Positions 1 to 8,336 of a DNA stretch of 64,000 nucleotides are shown here, piece after piece. The notes beneath the pieces were generated by a model that saw nothing but the letters and a program-made list of their open reading frames with translations, did not search any database and was not told the DNA's origin. Positions within the stretch are counted from its first letter, which is position 1, and each line of letters begins with the position of its first letter. Both the position numbers and the translations under genes were made by a program. The stretch is from Micromonospora terminaliae. GTDB taxonomy: Bacteria; Actinomycetota; Actinomycetes; Mycobacteriales; Micromonosporaceae. The stretch is taken from assembly GCF_009671205.1 (NCBI RefSeq), contig NZ_CP045309.1:6652001-6716000 (forward strand), written 5' to 3'.

Positions 1-1
1 C

Positions 2-1864
2 ACCGAGCTGGACGCGTGGCGGGCGAACTGGACGCGCATGGTCCGGGCCAGCTCCGGCGCGCTCGCCGACGGCATCGTCGCCGCCGCGCCGCCCGCCGGG
101 ACCAGCGCGCCACCCACCCCGAACAGGAGCAGCGCCCCGCAGGCCGAAGCCGTCGTCGCCGCCCGGGACGGTGCGCCGGCCGGGGTGGGCAGCAACGCGT
201 ACGGCCTGGGCCGCGACGCCACCGCCAGCGGCGCCGGCATGCTGCTCGCGAACCCGCACTTCCCCTGGGACGGCGGCGAGCGCTTCTACCGGATGCACCT
301 CAAGGTGCCCGGCCGGTACGACGTCGAGGGCGCGGCCCTGGTCGGCGACCCGATCGTCGAGATCGGCCACAACGGCCGGATCGCCTGATCGCACACCGTT
401 TCCACCGCCCGCCGCTTCGTCTGGCACCGGCTGGCGCTGGTGCCCGGCGACCCGACCAGCTACCTCTACGACGGCCAGCCCCGGAAGATGACCTCCCGCA
501 CGGTCACCGTCCAGACTCCGGGCGGCCCGGTCACCCGTACCTTCTACGACACCCACTACGGCCCGGTCGTCGTGGTGCCCGGCACCTTCGACTGGACGGC
601 GCAGGCCGCGTACGCGATCACCGACGTCAACGCCGCCAACAACCGCGCGCTCGACGGCTGGCTCGCCATGGGTCGCGCGAAGTCGGTGGGTGAGCTGCGG
701 AAGGTGCTGGACCAGCGGCAGTTCCTGCCCTGGGTCAACGTCATCGCCGCCGACCGCGACGGCAACGCCCTCTACGCCGACCACTCCGTCGTGCCCCGGG
801 TCACCGGCTCCCTCGCGGCCGCGTGCATCCCGGCGCCCTTCCAACCCTTGTACGCCGGCAGCGGCCAGGCCGTCCTCGACGGCTCCCGCTCCGCCTGCGA
901 GCTGGGCCGGGACCCGGACGCCGCGGTGCCCGGCATCCTCGGCCCGGGCAACCTGCCCGCGCTGATTCGCGGCGACTACGTGACCAACTCCAACGACAGC
1001 TACTGGCTCGCCAACCCGGCCCAGCCGCGGGAGGGTTACCCGCGCATCATCGGCGACGAGCGGACGGCACGGAGCCTGCGTACCCGGCTTGGCGTGCACC
1101 AGGTGCAGCAGCGGATCGCCGGCACCGACGGGCTTCCCGGCAAGGGCTTCACCACCGGCAAGCTGTGGGACGTCACGTTCGGCGACCGGGCGTACGGGGG
1201 TGAGCTGGTCCGCGACGACCTGGTCCGGCTCTGCGAGGCGCAGCCGACGGCCACCGCCTCCGACGGCACCACCGTCGACCTGACGGACGCCTGCGCCGCC
1301 CTGCGCGGCTGGGACCTGAAGGTCAACCTCGACAGCCGGGGCGCGCACCTGTTCACCGAGTTCGCCCTGGCCGGCGGCCTGCGCTTCGCCGACCCGTTCG
1401 ACCCGGCCGCCCCGCTCACCACGCCGGGCCGGCTCGCCGTCGACGACCCGAGGGTACGCACCGCCCTCGCCAACGCCGTCCGCAAGCTGAACGGCATCCC
1501 GCTCGACGCGCGCCTCGGCGACGTCCAGACCGAGCCGCGTGGCGCTGCGCGCATCCCGATCCACGGGGGCCGCGCGGAAGCCGGCGTCTTCAACATGATC
1601 ATCGGGGTGCTGCAGCCCGGCGTCGGCTACTCGAAGGTGCAGCACGGCTCGTCGTTCGTGATGGCCGTCGAGCTGGGCCGCGACGGGCCGTCGGGTCGGC
1701 AGATCCTGACGTACTCGCAGTCGGCCAACCCGAACTCGCCCTGGTACGCCGACCAGACCCGGCTGTACTCGGGCAAGGGCTGGGACACCATCAAGTTCAC
1801 CGAGAAGCAGCTGCGCGCCGACCCGAACCTGGTCACGTACCGGGTGGGGGAGCGGCGCCACTGA
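2..1864 (+). pseudogene. penicillin acylase family protein, 5' end outside window, in-frame TGA
   Basis: N-terminal-nucleophile hydrolase of the penicillin/acyl-homoserine-lactone acylase family, normally a secreted precursor that cuts itself into alpha and beta chains and hydrolyses amides. The frame is open from the window edge. The beta-chain nucleophile is the Ser of GVGSNAYGLG (codon 191-193), and an NSNDSYW motif near 987-1007 matches the conserved Asn region. At 386-388 the frame reads GHNGRIA-stop-SHTVSTARR; the family has WSHTVST here, so TGA replaces an expected TGG Trp codon. The same frame then continues for 492 codons to 1864 with normal family sequence (Gly-rich FNMIIG and SFVMAVEL blocks). 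Either a recent nonsense mutation or a one-base sequencing error; no frameshift is present. Not part of an obvious operon; a strong hairpin follows. Confidence 0.82.
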
Positions 1865-1888
1865 CCGCCCCGGCGGAGACTCCGAGCT

Positions 1889-1918
1889 CCGGCGGCCGGC
1901 CGACCGGCCGGCCGCCGG
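1889..1918 (+). terminator. hairpin terminator after the acylase gene
   Basis: Perfect 13-bp stem (arms 1889-1901 and 1906-1918) with a GACC loop, 25 bases after the acylase stop. There is no T-tract, which is usual for actinobacterial terminators. Confidence 0.6.
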
Positions 1919-1982
1919 GCCGATCCCGAACCCGCTGTGCAGGGCGATGGGAAACGGGGTTCTGTCGTCCAGCACCCGTGCA

Positions 1983-1988
1983 TAGGAT
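1983..1988 (+). promoter_or_regulatory. -10 hexamer of a leaderless transcript
   Basis: TAGGAT lies 6 bases before an ATG (1995), the spacing seen at many leaderless genes in this window. A possible -35 TTCTGT lies 17 bases upstream. It would drive the short leader ORF and, through it, the EamA gene. Confidence 0.5.
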
Positions 1989-1994
1989 CGGCTC

Positions 1995-2036
1995 ATGGGC
2001 CGGACCTTCGACATCATCTCCCCGCCGCGCTCCTGA
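1995..2036 (+). CDS. putative 13-residue leader peptide
   Basis: ATG-started ORF encoding MGRTFDIISPPRS, placed 6 bases after a TAGGAT -10 box so it would be translated leaderlessly. It precedes the EamA transporter by 123 bases. Its stop codon abuts the 5' arm of a long-range stem (2036-2044 with 2110-2118). I do not recognise the peptide; the arrangement suggests a regulatory leader rather than a functional protein. Confidence 0.35.
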   Translation: MGRTFDIISPPRS

Positions 2037-2118
2037 GCGGGGCGCCTCCACTCATCGTGTCCAGCCTGCCTCGGTGGGACGCGCGGTTCACCCAGCGCTG
2101 AGTCCGGCACGCCCCGCT
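2036..2118 (+). promoter_or_regulatory. candidate attenuator structure before eamA
   Basis: AGCGGGGCG at 2036-2044 is exactly complementary to CGCCCCGCT at 2110-2118. The 5' arm starts at the last base of the leader-peptide stop, so a ribosome terminating or stalling there would mask it. The 3' arm ends about 25 bases before the AGGAG ribosome binding site of the transporter gene. Inferred from base pairing only. Confidence 0.3.
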
Positions 2119-2159
2119 TCCGCGACCGTCAATTCCTTCGTCGCAGGAGCGATTCCTTC

Positions 2160-3074
2160 ATGCTTGTTTCCCAACGTCCGGTGGCCGCCGCCCGGCGCTC
2201 CACCACCGGCCTGTGGTCCCTTGTCCTCGCCGGCGTGCTGTGGGGCACCGGTGGCCCCACCGGCAGCCTCCTCGCCCACGAAACGCAGCTGGCGCCGCTG
2301 GCTGTGGCCGCGTACCGGCTCGCCGCCGGCGGCATGCTCGTCATCGTCTGGCTCTGCCTGACCCGGCAACCGCTGCCACGCGGCCGGCGCGCCTGGGGCC
2401 GGATGGTCGTGAACGGGCTGCTCGCCGCGGTCTTCCAGGCCTGCTTCTTCGCCGCGGTGGCACGGACCAACGTCAGCCTCGCCACCCTGGTCACCATCGG
2501 CACGTCGCCAGCCCTCGTCCTGTCCGCGGAAGCGATCGTCGGACGGCGGCGGGTCACCGCGGCGATGCTCGCCACCGTGGCGCTGGCCGTCAGCGGTCTG
2601 GTCCTGCTCGTCGGCGCGCCAGCCGGCGGCATCGCGACCACGAACGCGCTCACCGGAGCCGGATTCGCGCTGCTGTCGGCGGTCGGCTTCGCCACCATGA
2701 CCTTCATCGGAACGCGGCCCGTCGCCGGTCTCAACGATCTCACCGCCACCGGCGTGAGCTTCGCGATCGGCGGCGCCGTGCTCGCCCCCGCAGCCATCGT
2801 GACGTCCGGGATGGACTTCGTCCCGACCCCGGCGTCCGTGGGGTTGTTGCTGCTGCTGGGCACCGCACCCACCGCGGTGGCCTACGCCCTGTACTTCCGG
2901 GGCCTGCGCACCACCGCAGCCGGTACGGCAGCGCTGATCGCGCTGCTGGAACCACTCGTCGCCACGCTCCTGGCGGCGCTGCTCCTCGGCGATCGTCTCA
3001 GCTTGACCGGGTTGGTCGGCGCCGGGCTGATCACCGCCGCCATCGTGCTTGACACCCGAGCCACGCGCCACTGA
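2160..3074 (+). CDS. EamA/DMT family transporter
   Basis: Inner-membrane drug/metabolite transporter of 304 residues, the usual length for a ten-helix DMT protein built from two EamA repeats. The first repeat starts at LVLAGVLWGTGGPTGSLL (about residues 20-37) and the second near 155 (ALLSAVGFATMTFIG). The C-terminal LLEPLVATLLAALLLGD is the typical EamA signature. Substrate cannot be read from sequence; relatives export amino acids or metabolites. ATG 2160 follows AGGAG by about 10 bases. The leader ORF and long-range stem upstream suggest conditional expression. Confidence 0.88.
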   Translation: MLVSQRPVAAARRSTTGLWSLVLAGVLWGTGGPTGSLLAHETQLAPLAVAAYRLAAGGMLVIVWLCLTRQPLPRGRRAWGRMVVNGLLAAVFQACFFAAVARTNVSLATLVTIGTSPALVLSAEAIVGRRRVTAAMLATVALAVSGLVLLVGAPAGGIATTNALTGAGFALLSAVGFATMTFIGTRPVAGLNDLTATGVSFAIGGAVLAPAAIVTSGMDFVPTPASVGLLLLLGTAPTAVAYALYFRGLRTTAAGTAALIALLEPLVATLLAALLLGDRLSLTGLVGAGLITAAIVLDTRATRH

Positions 3075-3086
3075 CAACCGGGGTTT

Positions 3087-3115
3087 CCGGGCAGGACCCA
3101 CCAGGTCCTGCCCGG
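3087..3115 (+). terminator. hairpin terminator after eamA
   Basis: Perfect 12-bp stem (3087-3098 with 3104-3115) and a CACCA loop, 13 bases after the transporter stop. Confidence 0.6.
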
Positions 3116-3191
3116 CACCCTTCCTCGCGGCTAGCACCCTGGTCCGCGGCGTTCCGTCGTGCTCATCCACGACGACAGAGCCGCACCGGCG

Positions 3192-3197
3192 TAGGGT
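3192..3197 (+). promoter_or_regulatory. leaderless -10 box (TAGGGT)
   Basis: TAGGGT seven bases before the GTG at 3205 supports that start and a leaderless mRNA. Confidence 0.55.
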
Positions 3198-3204
3198 CGG
3201 CAGC

Positions 3205-3753
3205 GTGGTAGGGGCGGAACGTCGATACCGCTACGTCGGCCCGGCGGACGTGCCGGCGTCCGTCGCCGGCGCGCCCGAGGGCTGGCCCGTCCGATCACCG
3301 GACGATCTCGACACCTACCTGGCGGCCGCGGATCCGCGCGACCGTGACGAGCCGTTCACCTACGTCGTCGACACCGGCGGTACGTTACGGCTCGCGCCGA
3401 GACGCAGCGAGCACGTCGCCTGCGCCGGCGGCGGGGAGGTCCTCGGTGCCGGGGAGATCGGCTTCGCCGGTGAGCGGGGTGGCTGGGTCGTCTCGGAGGT
3501 GAGCAACCACTCCACCGGGTACTGCCCCGATCCCACCTCATGGCCGGCGGTGGCGGGTGCCCTCGACCGCGCGGGCATCGACCGTCCGGACGGCTTCACC
3601 GTGGCCGTCGTCTTCCGGCGCTGCCTCGACTGCGGCGAGCGCAACCTGATCCGGGACGACGACTACGTCTGCGCGCTCTGCGGCGCCGAACTGCCGGAGG
3701 ACGTCGAACCCCGGCTCGCGGCGCAGCCGTCGACCGACCAGCGTCCCCGCTGA
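3205..3753 (+). CDS. hypothetical protein with C-terminal zinc ribbon
   Basis: Soluble protein of 182 residues with no recognised catalytic domain. The C-terminal third has CLDCGERNLI...YVCALCGAEL (about residues 139-162), a CxxC...CxxC zinc-ribbon knuckle. The upstream part is rich in Trp/Gly and ends in a GYCPDPTSWP segment. GTG 3205 was chosen because a TAGGGT -10 box lies seven bases upstream; an ATG-started extension overlapping the eamA 3' end is open but lacks this support. It carries a TTA leucine codon (3385-3387), rare at this GC, so translation may depend on a bldA-type tRNA. Function unknown. Confidence 0.7.
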   Translation: MVGAERRYRYVGPADVPASVAGAPEGWPVRSPDDLDTYLAAADPRDRDEPFTYVVDTGGTLRLAPRRSEHVACAGGGEVLGAGEIGFAGERGGWVVSEVSNHSTGYCPDPTSWPAVAGALDRAGIDRPDGFTVAVVFRRCLDCGERNLIRDDDYVCALCGAELPEDVEPRLAAQPSTDQRPR

Positions 3754-3763
3754 CGACCGGGCC

Positions 3764-4096
3764 TTACGGTGTCTCCCGCAACGGCCAGACCTCGACGACT
3801 CCCTGCGCGACGGCGCAGGGCGTCCTGGACGCGATCTGGGTGGCTTCCTCCAGCGTCTCCGCCTCGATGATCGCGAATCCGGCCACCGGCAGGGCGGAGG
3901 ACAGGAACGCGCCGCTCTGCACCGTCATGCCGGCGCCGTCGCGGTTCCGTACCTGCACGGGAGAGTCGGCAATACCCATCACGGTCCCGGCCTCGCGCAG
4001 GCGTACGTCATGGGCGTGCGCCTCGTCGAGTACGGCAGCGTCGGTACTGTCGTAGCCTTCCTGGTCCCCGTATCCGATCGTCACGAATCTCGCCAC
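3764..4096 (-). CDS. YCII-related domain protein
   Basis: Small YCII/DGPF-domain protein of 110 residues beginning VARFVTIGYGDQEGYD, with the conserved HAHD motif near residue 26. YciI-like proteins form ferredoxin-like dimers; some are found with sigma factors or act as small dehydrochlorinase-like enzymes, but the role here is unknown. GTG 4096 has AGGGAG six bases upstream; the frame is open to an earlier GTG at 4120. It is divergent from the aldo/keto reductase gene, and the 160-bp gap holds a palindrome. Confidence 0.75.
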   Translation of the reverse strand: MARFVTIGYGDQEGYDSTDAAVLDEAHAHDVRLREAGTVMGIADSPVQVRNRDGAGMTVQSGAFLSSALPVAGFAIIEAETLEEATQIASRTPCAVAQGVVEVWPLRETP

Positions 4097-4193
4097 CACA
4101 GGCTCCCTTCTGCGTGCCACGGAATCGTCACACCTTCAATGCCCATCGAGACCATCGCGAACCAGGACGACACCCGCTCCACTGGCCGGACTG

Positions 4194-4235
4194 CCCGGGT
4201 TTGGTGGCCGGGCCGGCGGGAAACCCGCGGGTTTG
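4194..4235. promoter_or_regulatory. palindrome and direct repeats in a divergent promoter
   Basis: Perfect 14-bp palindrome AAACCCGCGGGTTT at 4221-4234 and a GGGTTTG direct repeat (4197-4203 and 4229-4235, 32 bp apart, about three helical turns). It lies between divergent genes and 25 bp before the reductase start. Candidate operator, no regulator assigned. Confidence 0.35.
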
Positions 4236-4258
4236 TCACCACAGCGAGAGGAAGCGGC

Positions 4259-5122
4259 ATGACATCGACCAGCCTGCCCGGCGGCACGTTCCGCCTGGGG
4301 GATCTGACGGTCACCCGCATGGGGTACGGCGCGATGCAGCTTGCCGGCCCGCACGTCTTCGGCCCACCGGCCGACCGCGACGCGGCCGTCGCCGTGCTGC
4401 GCGAGGTCGTCGAGCTGGGCATCAACCACATCGACACGTCCGACTACTACGGTCCGTACGTCACCAACGAGATCATCCGGGAGGCCCTGTACCCGTACCC
4501 CGACGACCTGCACATCGTCACCAAGGTCGGGGCGCTGCGCGACGCCGAGGGCAACTGGCCGCCGGCCCTCGCCCCGGACCAGCTCCGCCAGGCCGTCCAC
4601 GACAACCTGCGCCGCCTCGGCCTCGACGTGATGGACGTGGTCAACCTGCGCGTCGGCGGGTTCGACCGGCCCACCCCCGGCTCGATCGAGGAGCCGTTCA
4701 CGGTCCTCGCGGAGCTGCAACAGCAGGGGCTGATCAGGCACCTCGGGCTCAGCACGGTCAACGCCGCGCAGGTCGCCGAGGCGCAGTCCATCGCGCCGGT
4801 GGTGTGCGTGCAGAACTTCTACAACATCGCCAACCGCGACGACGACCCGCTCGTCGACTCCCTCGCGGCGCAGGGCATCGCCTTCGTGCCCTACTTCCCA
4901 CTCGGCGGCTTCAGCCCGCTGCAGTCCGAGGAGCTCAACGCCGTGGCGGCCCGCCTGGAGGCCACCCCGCTGGCGGTGGCGCTGGCGTGGCTGCTGCACC
5001 GGTCCCCGAACATCCTGCTCATCCCCGGCACCTCGTCGGTGGCGCACCTGCGCGAGAACGTCGCCGCCGCCGCGCTGACCCTCCCCGACGACGCCCTGAC
5101 CGAGCTGAACAACATCGCTTGA
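4259..5122 (+). CDS. pdxI: aldo/keto reductase, YdbC/PdxI-like
   Basis: Cytoplasmic NAD(P)H-dependent reductase of 287 residues. It closely follows the E. coli YdbC (PdxI, pyridoxal reductase) pattern: GYGAMQLAGP near residue 22, FGPPADRDAA, HIDTSDYYGPYVTN, HIVTKVGA, and a C-terminal LLIPGTSSVAHLRENV. The Asp, Tyr and Lys of the AKR tetrad are present, but the usual His (LIHW) is Asn in DVVNLRVGG, as in YdbC relatives. ATG 4259 follows GAGAGGAAG; upstream in-frame extension lacks a ribosome binding site. Substrate (pyridoxal) is inferred from the family match only. Confidence 0.72.
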   Translation: MTSTSLPGGTFRLGDLTVTRMGYGAMQLAGPHVFGPPADRDAAVAVLREVVELGINHIDTSDYYGPYVTNEIIREALYPYPDDLHIVTKVGALRDAEGNWPPALAPDQLRQAVHDNLRRLGLDVMDVVNLRVGGFDRPTPGSIEEPFTVLAELQQQGLIRHLGLSTVNAAQVAEAQSIAPVVCVQNFYNIANRDDDPLVDSLAAQGIAFVPYFPLGGFSPLQSEELNAVAARLEATPLAVALAWLLHRSPNILLIPGTSSVAHLRENVAAAALTLPDDALTELNNIA

Positions 5123-5139
5123 CGGGATCGACCACCCCG

Positions 5140-7614
5140 CTAGTCCAGCCTGCGGCGGCCCAGCCATTGTGGTTCGCGGCCGGCGAGCACCCAGCCGGCG
5201 ACCGCGGCGAGCACCGGCAGCCCGAGAATCGTCGCCACGAGGTGCGCGACCGGCACGTCGGTGAGCGCGTCGAGGTCGCGATGCAGCACGCTGGCCAACC
5301 CAACATAGGCGCCAACGACGCCGAGGAGGCCGCCGAGCAGCGCGAGCGCCCCGGCGGTCGTAGCGGTCAGGGTGCGCCGGACCCGCCTGGGAGCGCCGGT
5401 CGCGGCCAGGGTGCGCAGGTCGCCGGCCGCCTCGCCGCGGATGAGGCCGACGGTCATGGCCAGGATGCCGAGGGCGAGCAGCGCCCCGGCGGCGACCGCC
5501 CCGGTCCGCAGGGACCCGAGCGAGGCCCGCTCGTGGCGGGACTCGATGGTGAAGCCGGCGCTCACGGCGAGGTTCTGTGCCGTGGTCAGCTCCTGCTCGG
5601 TGAGCGGGTGGTCGGCCTCGACGAGCCAGCCGACCCGCGCGGGTTGCCAGCCGTGGCGGGCCATCATGCTCGCGGTGACCATCGAGTTCGGCATCGAGGT
5701 GTACCCGGGGTCGGGGAGCGCCTGGGTCTTCGGGTAGACGCGGCGTTCGGGGATGTTCACCAGTTCGAGTGCGCCGGTGCGGGAGGTGAGCACCTCGGTG
5801 TCGGCCGCGACCGCCGCACTGTCCAGCCGGTAGAGCCGGAGCAGTTCCGGGGTGGCGACGTAGAGGGGATACGTCGTCATCTGCTGGCGGTCGGCAACCG
5901 GCGTGCCGATCTCCACGGCCGGATGGCCGGGCTGCCCGCCGGGCTCGCCCGGGTCGGTGTAGGAGGCGACCACCGCCATGTCGAGCGGGGTCACCGTCGG
6001 CGTGCCGAGGTTGCCGGCCAGCGTGTCGACCTGGGACTGCAGCCCGGCCAGCTGCTCCGGGGTGCGTACCGGGATCACCGGGCTGGGCCGGCCGATGCGG
6101 ACCAGGAGCTGGCCCTTGGCCAGATTGCCCAGACCGGCTGCCTGCCTGGCCTGGTGGTCGGCGGCGGCGGAGCCGGCGACGACCGCCACCGAGATCCCCA
6201 GGGCCAGACTGATCGCGGCGAGCGCCGCGCCGGCCCGTGCCTGGTAGCGGACCAGGTCGGTCAACGCCAGCCGGACGGCCACCGGCATCCCGGCGCGCGC
6301 CGCGGCCAGCAACCGGATCGCCGTGGGCCCGACGAAGAGCACACCGACGGCCGTGGCGATGGTGCCGGCGGAGATCGGCACCGGTTTGGTGCCGCCGGAG
6401 AGCAGCAGGCAGGTGACACCGGTGGCGAGCAGGACCACGGCGACCACCGCGGTGCGCCGGGCGGGTCGGGGCCGCGGCGGCCGCGCCGACAACGCGCTCA
6501 TGATCGGGGTACGCGCGGTGGCCCGCGCCGGCCACCACGCGGCGGCGGTGGCGGTCGCCACGGCCAGCATCATCCCCGCGCCGATCGTCGCCCAGGGCAG
6601 GTCGAACCGGTCGATGCGGTGCCCGGCGGCGGTCTCCACCCGCTCGGCGACGAGCAGCCAGGCGGCGATCCCGACGCCGGTGCCGAGCACCGCCGCGACC
6701 GCGCCGACGACGGTGCCGTTGGCCAGCATCACCAGCCGCAGGTGCCGCCGGGTGGCGCCCATCGCGGCGAGCATGCCGAGCTGCCGCAGCCGGCGTTGCG
6801 CCACCACGACGAACCCGGCCGCGGCGACGAGCGATACCAGCAGCAGACCGACGGTGGCCAGCGCCAGGGTGGTGGCGGCGATCACGGTACGGGTGGTGCC
6901 GGGCCGGGACTCGCGTACGAGGGGACCGTCGATGGTCGCGCGGAACGCCTCCAGGTCAGCCCGGTCCCCGGCGACGAGGACGGTGACGGTCTTCGGCGGG
7001 TCGGCGTGTGCCGGGTCGACGAGGGCGAACTCGTCGGTCAGGTCGTTCGGGTTCTCCACCATCCCGACCACGAGGCGGTCGTGGCCGTCGACGGTGACCC
7101 GCCGGCCGAGCCCGGTGCGCAGGGTGCGCGCCACCGCGTCGGTGAGTGCGACCTCGCCGGTGCCGGCCGGGTACCGGCCCTGCCGCACCGCCAGCATCGG
7201 TGCGCCGTAGACGCCACCCGGGTCCTGCGCCCGGACGTCGATCGGGTCGAACAGCCCCGGCACCTCCAGGTAGCGGTGACCGATCGCGTCGATCGTGCCG
7301 AACCAGCTCCGTGTGGCGGCGAGCCGGGACTCGAGCTTGGCCGGATCGGTGCCGTCGAACTCCAGGAGGTGGTCAGCCCGGCCGAATCTCCCGTCGCTGG
7401 AGGAGGCCATGTTGTAGGTCGCCGAGACGGCGAACGTGGCCCCGATGACGGCGACCGTGAGCAGCGCGAGGGTGAGTACCTGTTGGCGCCACTCGCGGCG
7501 GAACAGCCGTACCGCCCACCGGATCACGGCCCGGCGGGCCGGCAGGCCGCCGCCCGAGGCGCGGCGGGGCGCCGGCCGTTCGGTGGCCGGCGGGGTGGCG
7601 GTGGCCGCCGTCAC
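5140..7614 (-). CDS. FtsX-like ABC transporter permease
   Basis: Membrane permease of 824 residues with two FtsX-type modules, standard for actinobacterial MacB/LolC-like exporters fused in tandem. The first helix is near residues 46-65 (LTLALLTVAVIGATFAVSA); a large extracytoplasmic domain follows; helices cluster near 246-400 and again near the C-terminus. It ends convergently 17 bases from the aldo/keto reductase. Its start overlaps the stop of the ATPase gene by four bases (ATGA), and that gene overlaps the PadR gene in the same way, so the three form one translationally coupled, PadR-controlled operon. Likely an efflux or envelope-stress exporter. Confidence 0.86.
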   Translation of the reverse strand: MTAATATPPATERPAPRRASGGGLPARRAVIRWAVRLFRREWRQQVLTLALLTVAVIGATFAVSATYNMASSSDGRFGRADHLLEFDGTDPAKLESRLAATRSWFGTIDAIGHRYLEVPGLFDPIDVRAQDPGGVYGAPMLAVRQGRYPAGTGEVALTDAVARTLRTGLGRRVTVDGHDRLVVGMVENPNDLTDEFALVDPAHADPPKTVTVLVAGDRADLEAFRATIDGPLVRESRPGTTRTVIAATTLALATVGLLLVSLVAAAGFVVVAQRRLRQLGMLAAMGATRRHLRLVMLANGTVVGAVAAVLGTGVGIAAWLLVAERVETAAGHRIDRFDLPWATIGAGMMLAVATATAAAWWPARATARTPIMSALSARPPRPRPARRTAVVAVVLLATGVTCLLLSGGTKPVPISAGTIATAVGVLFVGPTAIRLLAAARAGMPVAVRLALTDLVRYQARAGAALAAISLALGISVAVVAGSAAADHQARQAAGLGNLAKGQLLVRIGRPSPVIPVRTPEQLAGLQSQVDTLAGNLGTPTVTPLDMAVVASYTDPGEPGGQPGHPAVEIGTPVADRQQMTTYPLYVATPELLRLYRLDSAAVAADTEVLTSRTGALELVNIPERRVYPKTQALPDPGYTSMPNSMVTASMMARHGWQPARVGWLVEADHPLTEQELTTAQNLAVSAGFTIESRHERASLGSLRTGAVAAGALLALGILAMTVGLIRGEAAGDLRTLAATGAPRRVRRTLTATTAGALALLGGLLGVVGAYVGLASVLHRDLDALTDVPVAHLVATILGLPVLAAVAGWVLAGREPQWLGRRRLD

Positions 7615-8336
7615 GGGGCCACGTCCCCGGCGAGCAGAGTGTCCGGGCCGACCGCCGGCGCGGTCTGGTCGATGACCCGGCCGTCCCGGAGGAACACCAC
7701 CCGGTCGGCCCAGGACGCGAGCTGCGCGTCGTGGGTCACCATCACCCCGGCGATCCCGCGCTTGCAGGCCGCGCGCAGCATCCGCATGACCGCCTCGCCG
7801 TTGGTCGAGTCCAGCGCGCCGGTGGGCTCGTCGGCGAGCAGCAGGCGCCGGTCGCCGACCACCGCGCGGGCGATCGCGACCCGCTGGCGTTCGCCGCCGG
7901 ACAGGTCGTCGGGGAAGTGGGCGGCCCGCTCGGCCAGCCCCAGCTCCTCGAGTACGCGCAGGCCGGCGGCGCGGGCGGCCCGCGCGCCGACGCCGTCGAG
8001 TTCCAGCGGCAGCGCCACGTTCTCGACGGCGGAGAGCCCGGCGAGCAGATTCAGGTCCTGGAAGACGAAGCCGATGGACCGGCGGCGCAGCCTCGCCCGC
8101 GCGTCGGCGGACATGGTCGACACGTCGTCACCGCAGACCAGCACCGCACCGTCGGTCGGCTCCTCGAGGCTGCCGGCGATCGTCAGCAGGGTGCTCTTGC
8201 CGGAGCCGCTCGGCCCCATGATCGCCACCAGCTCACCGGCGTCGACGGTGAGGTCGACCTGCCGCAACGCGGGTACGGCGGCGTGGCCCGTGCCGTACAC
8301 CTTGGACACCTGGCGCATGCTCAGCACGGCGCTCAT
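7611..8336 (-). CDS. ABC transporter ATP-binding protein (MacB/LolD type)
   Basis: ATPase of 241 residues energising the adjacent FtsX permease. Walker A is GPSGSGKST near residue 34, Q-loop FVFQDLNL near 89, signature [14 protein letters not shown] near 142, Walker [13 protein letters not shown] near 163 and H-loop VTHD near 197. ATG 8336 overlaps the padR stop by four bases. An upstream in-frame extension runs antisense-like through padR and is rejected. Confidence 0.9.
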   Translation of the reverse strand: MSAVLSMRQVSKVYGTGHAAVPALRQVDLTVDAGELVAIMGPSGSGKSTLLTIAGSLEEPTDGAVLVCGDDVSTMSADARARLRRRSIGFVFQDLNLLAGLSAVENVALPLELDGVGARAARAAGLRVLEELGLAERAAHFPDDLSGGERQRVAIARAVVGDRRLLLADEPTGALDSTNGEAVMRMLRAACKRGIAGVMVTHDAQLASWADRVVFLRDGRVIDQTAPAVGPDTLLAGDVAP

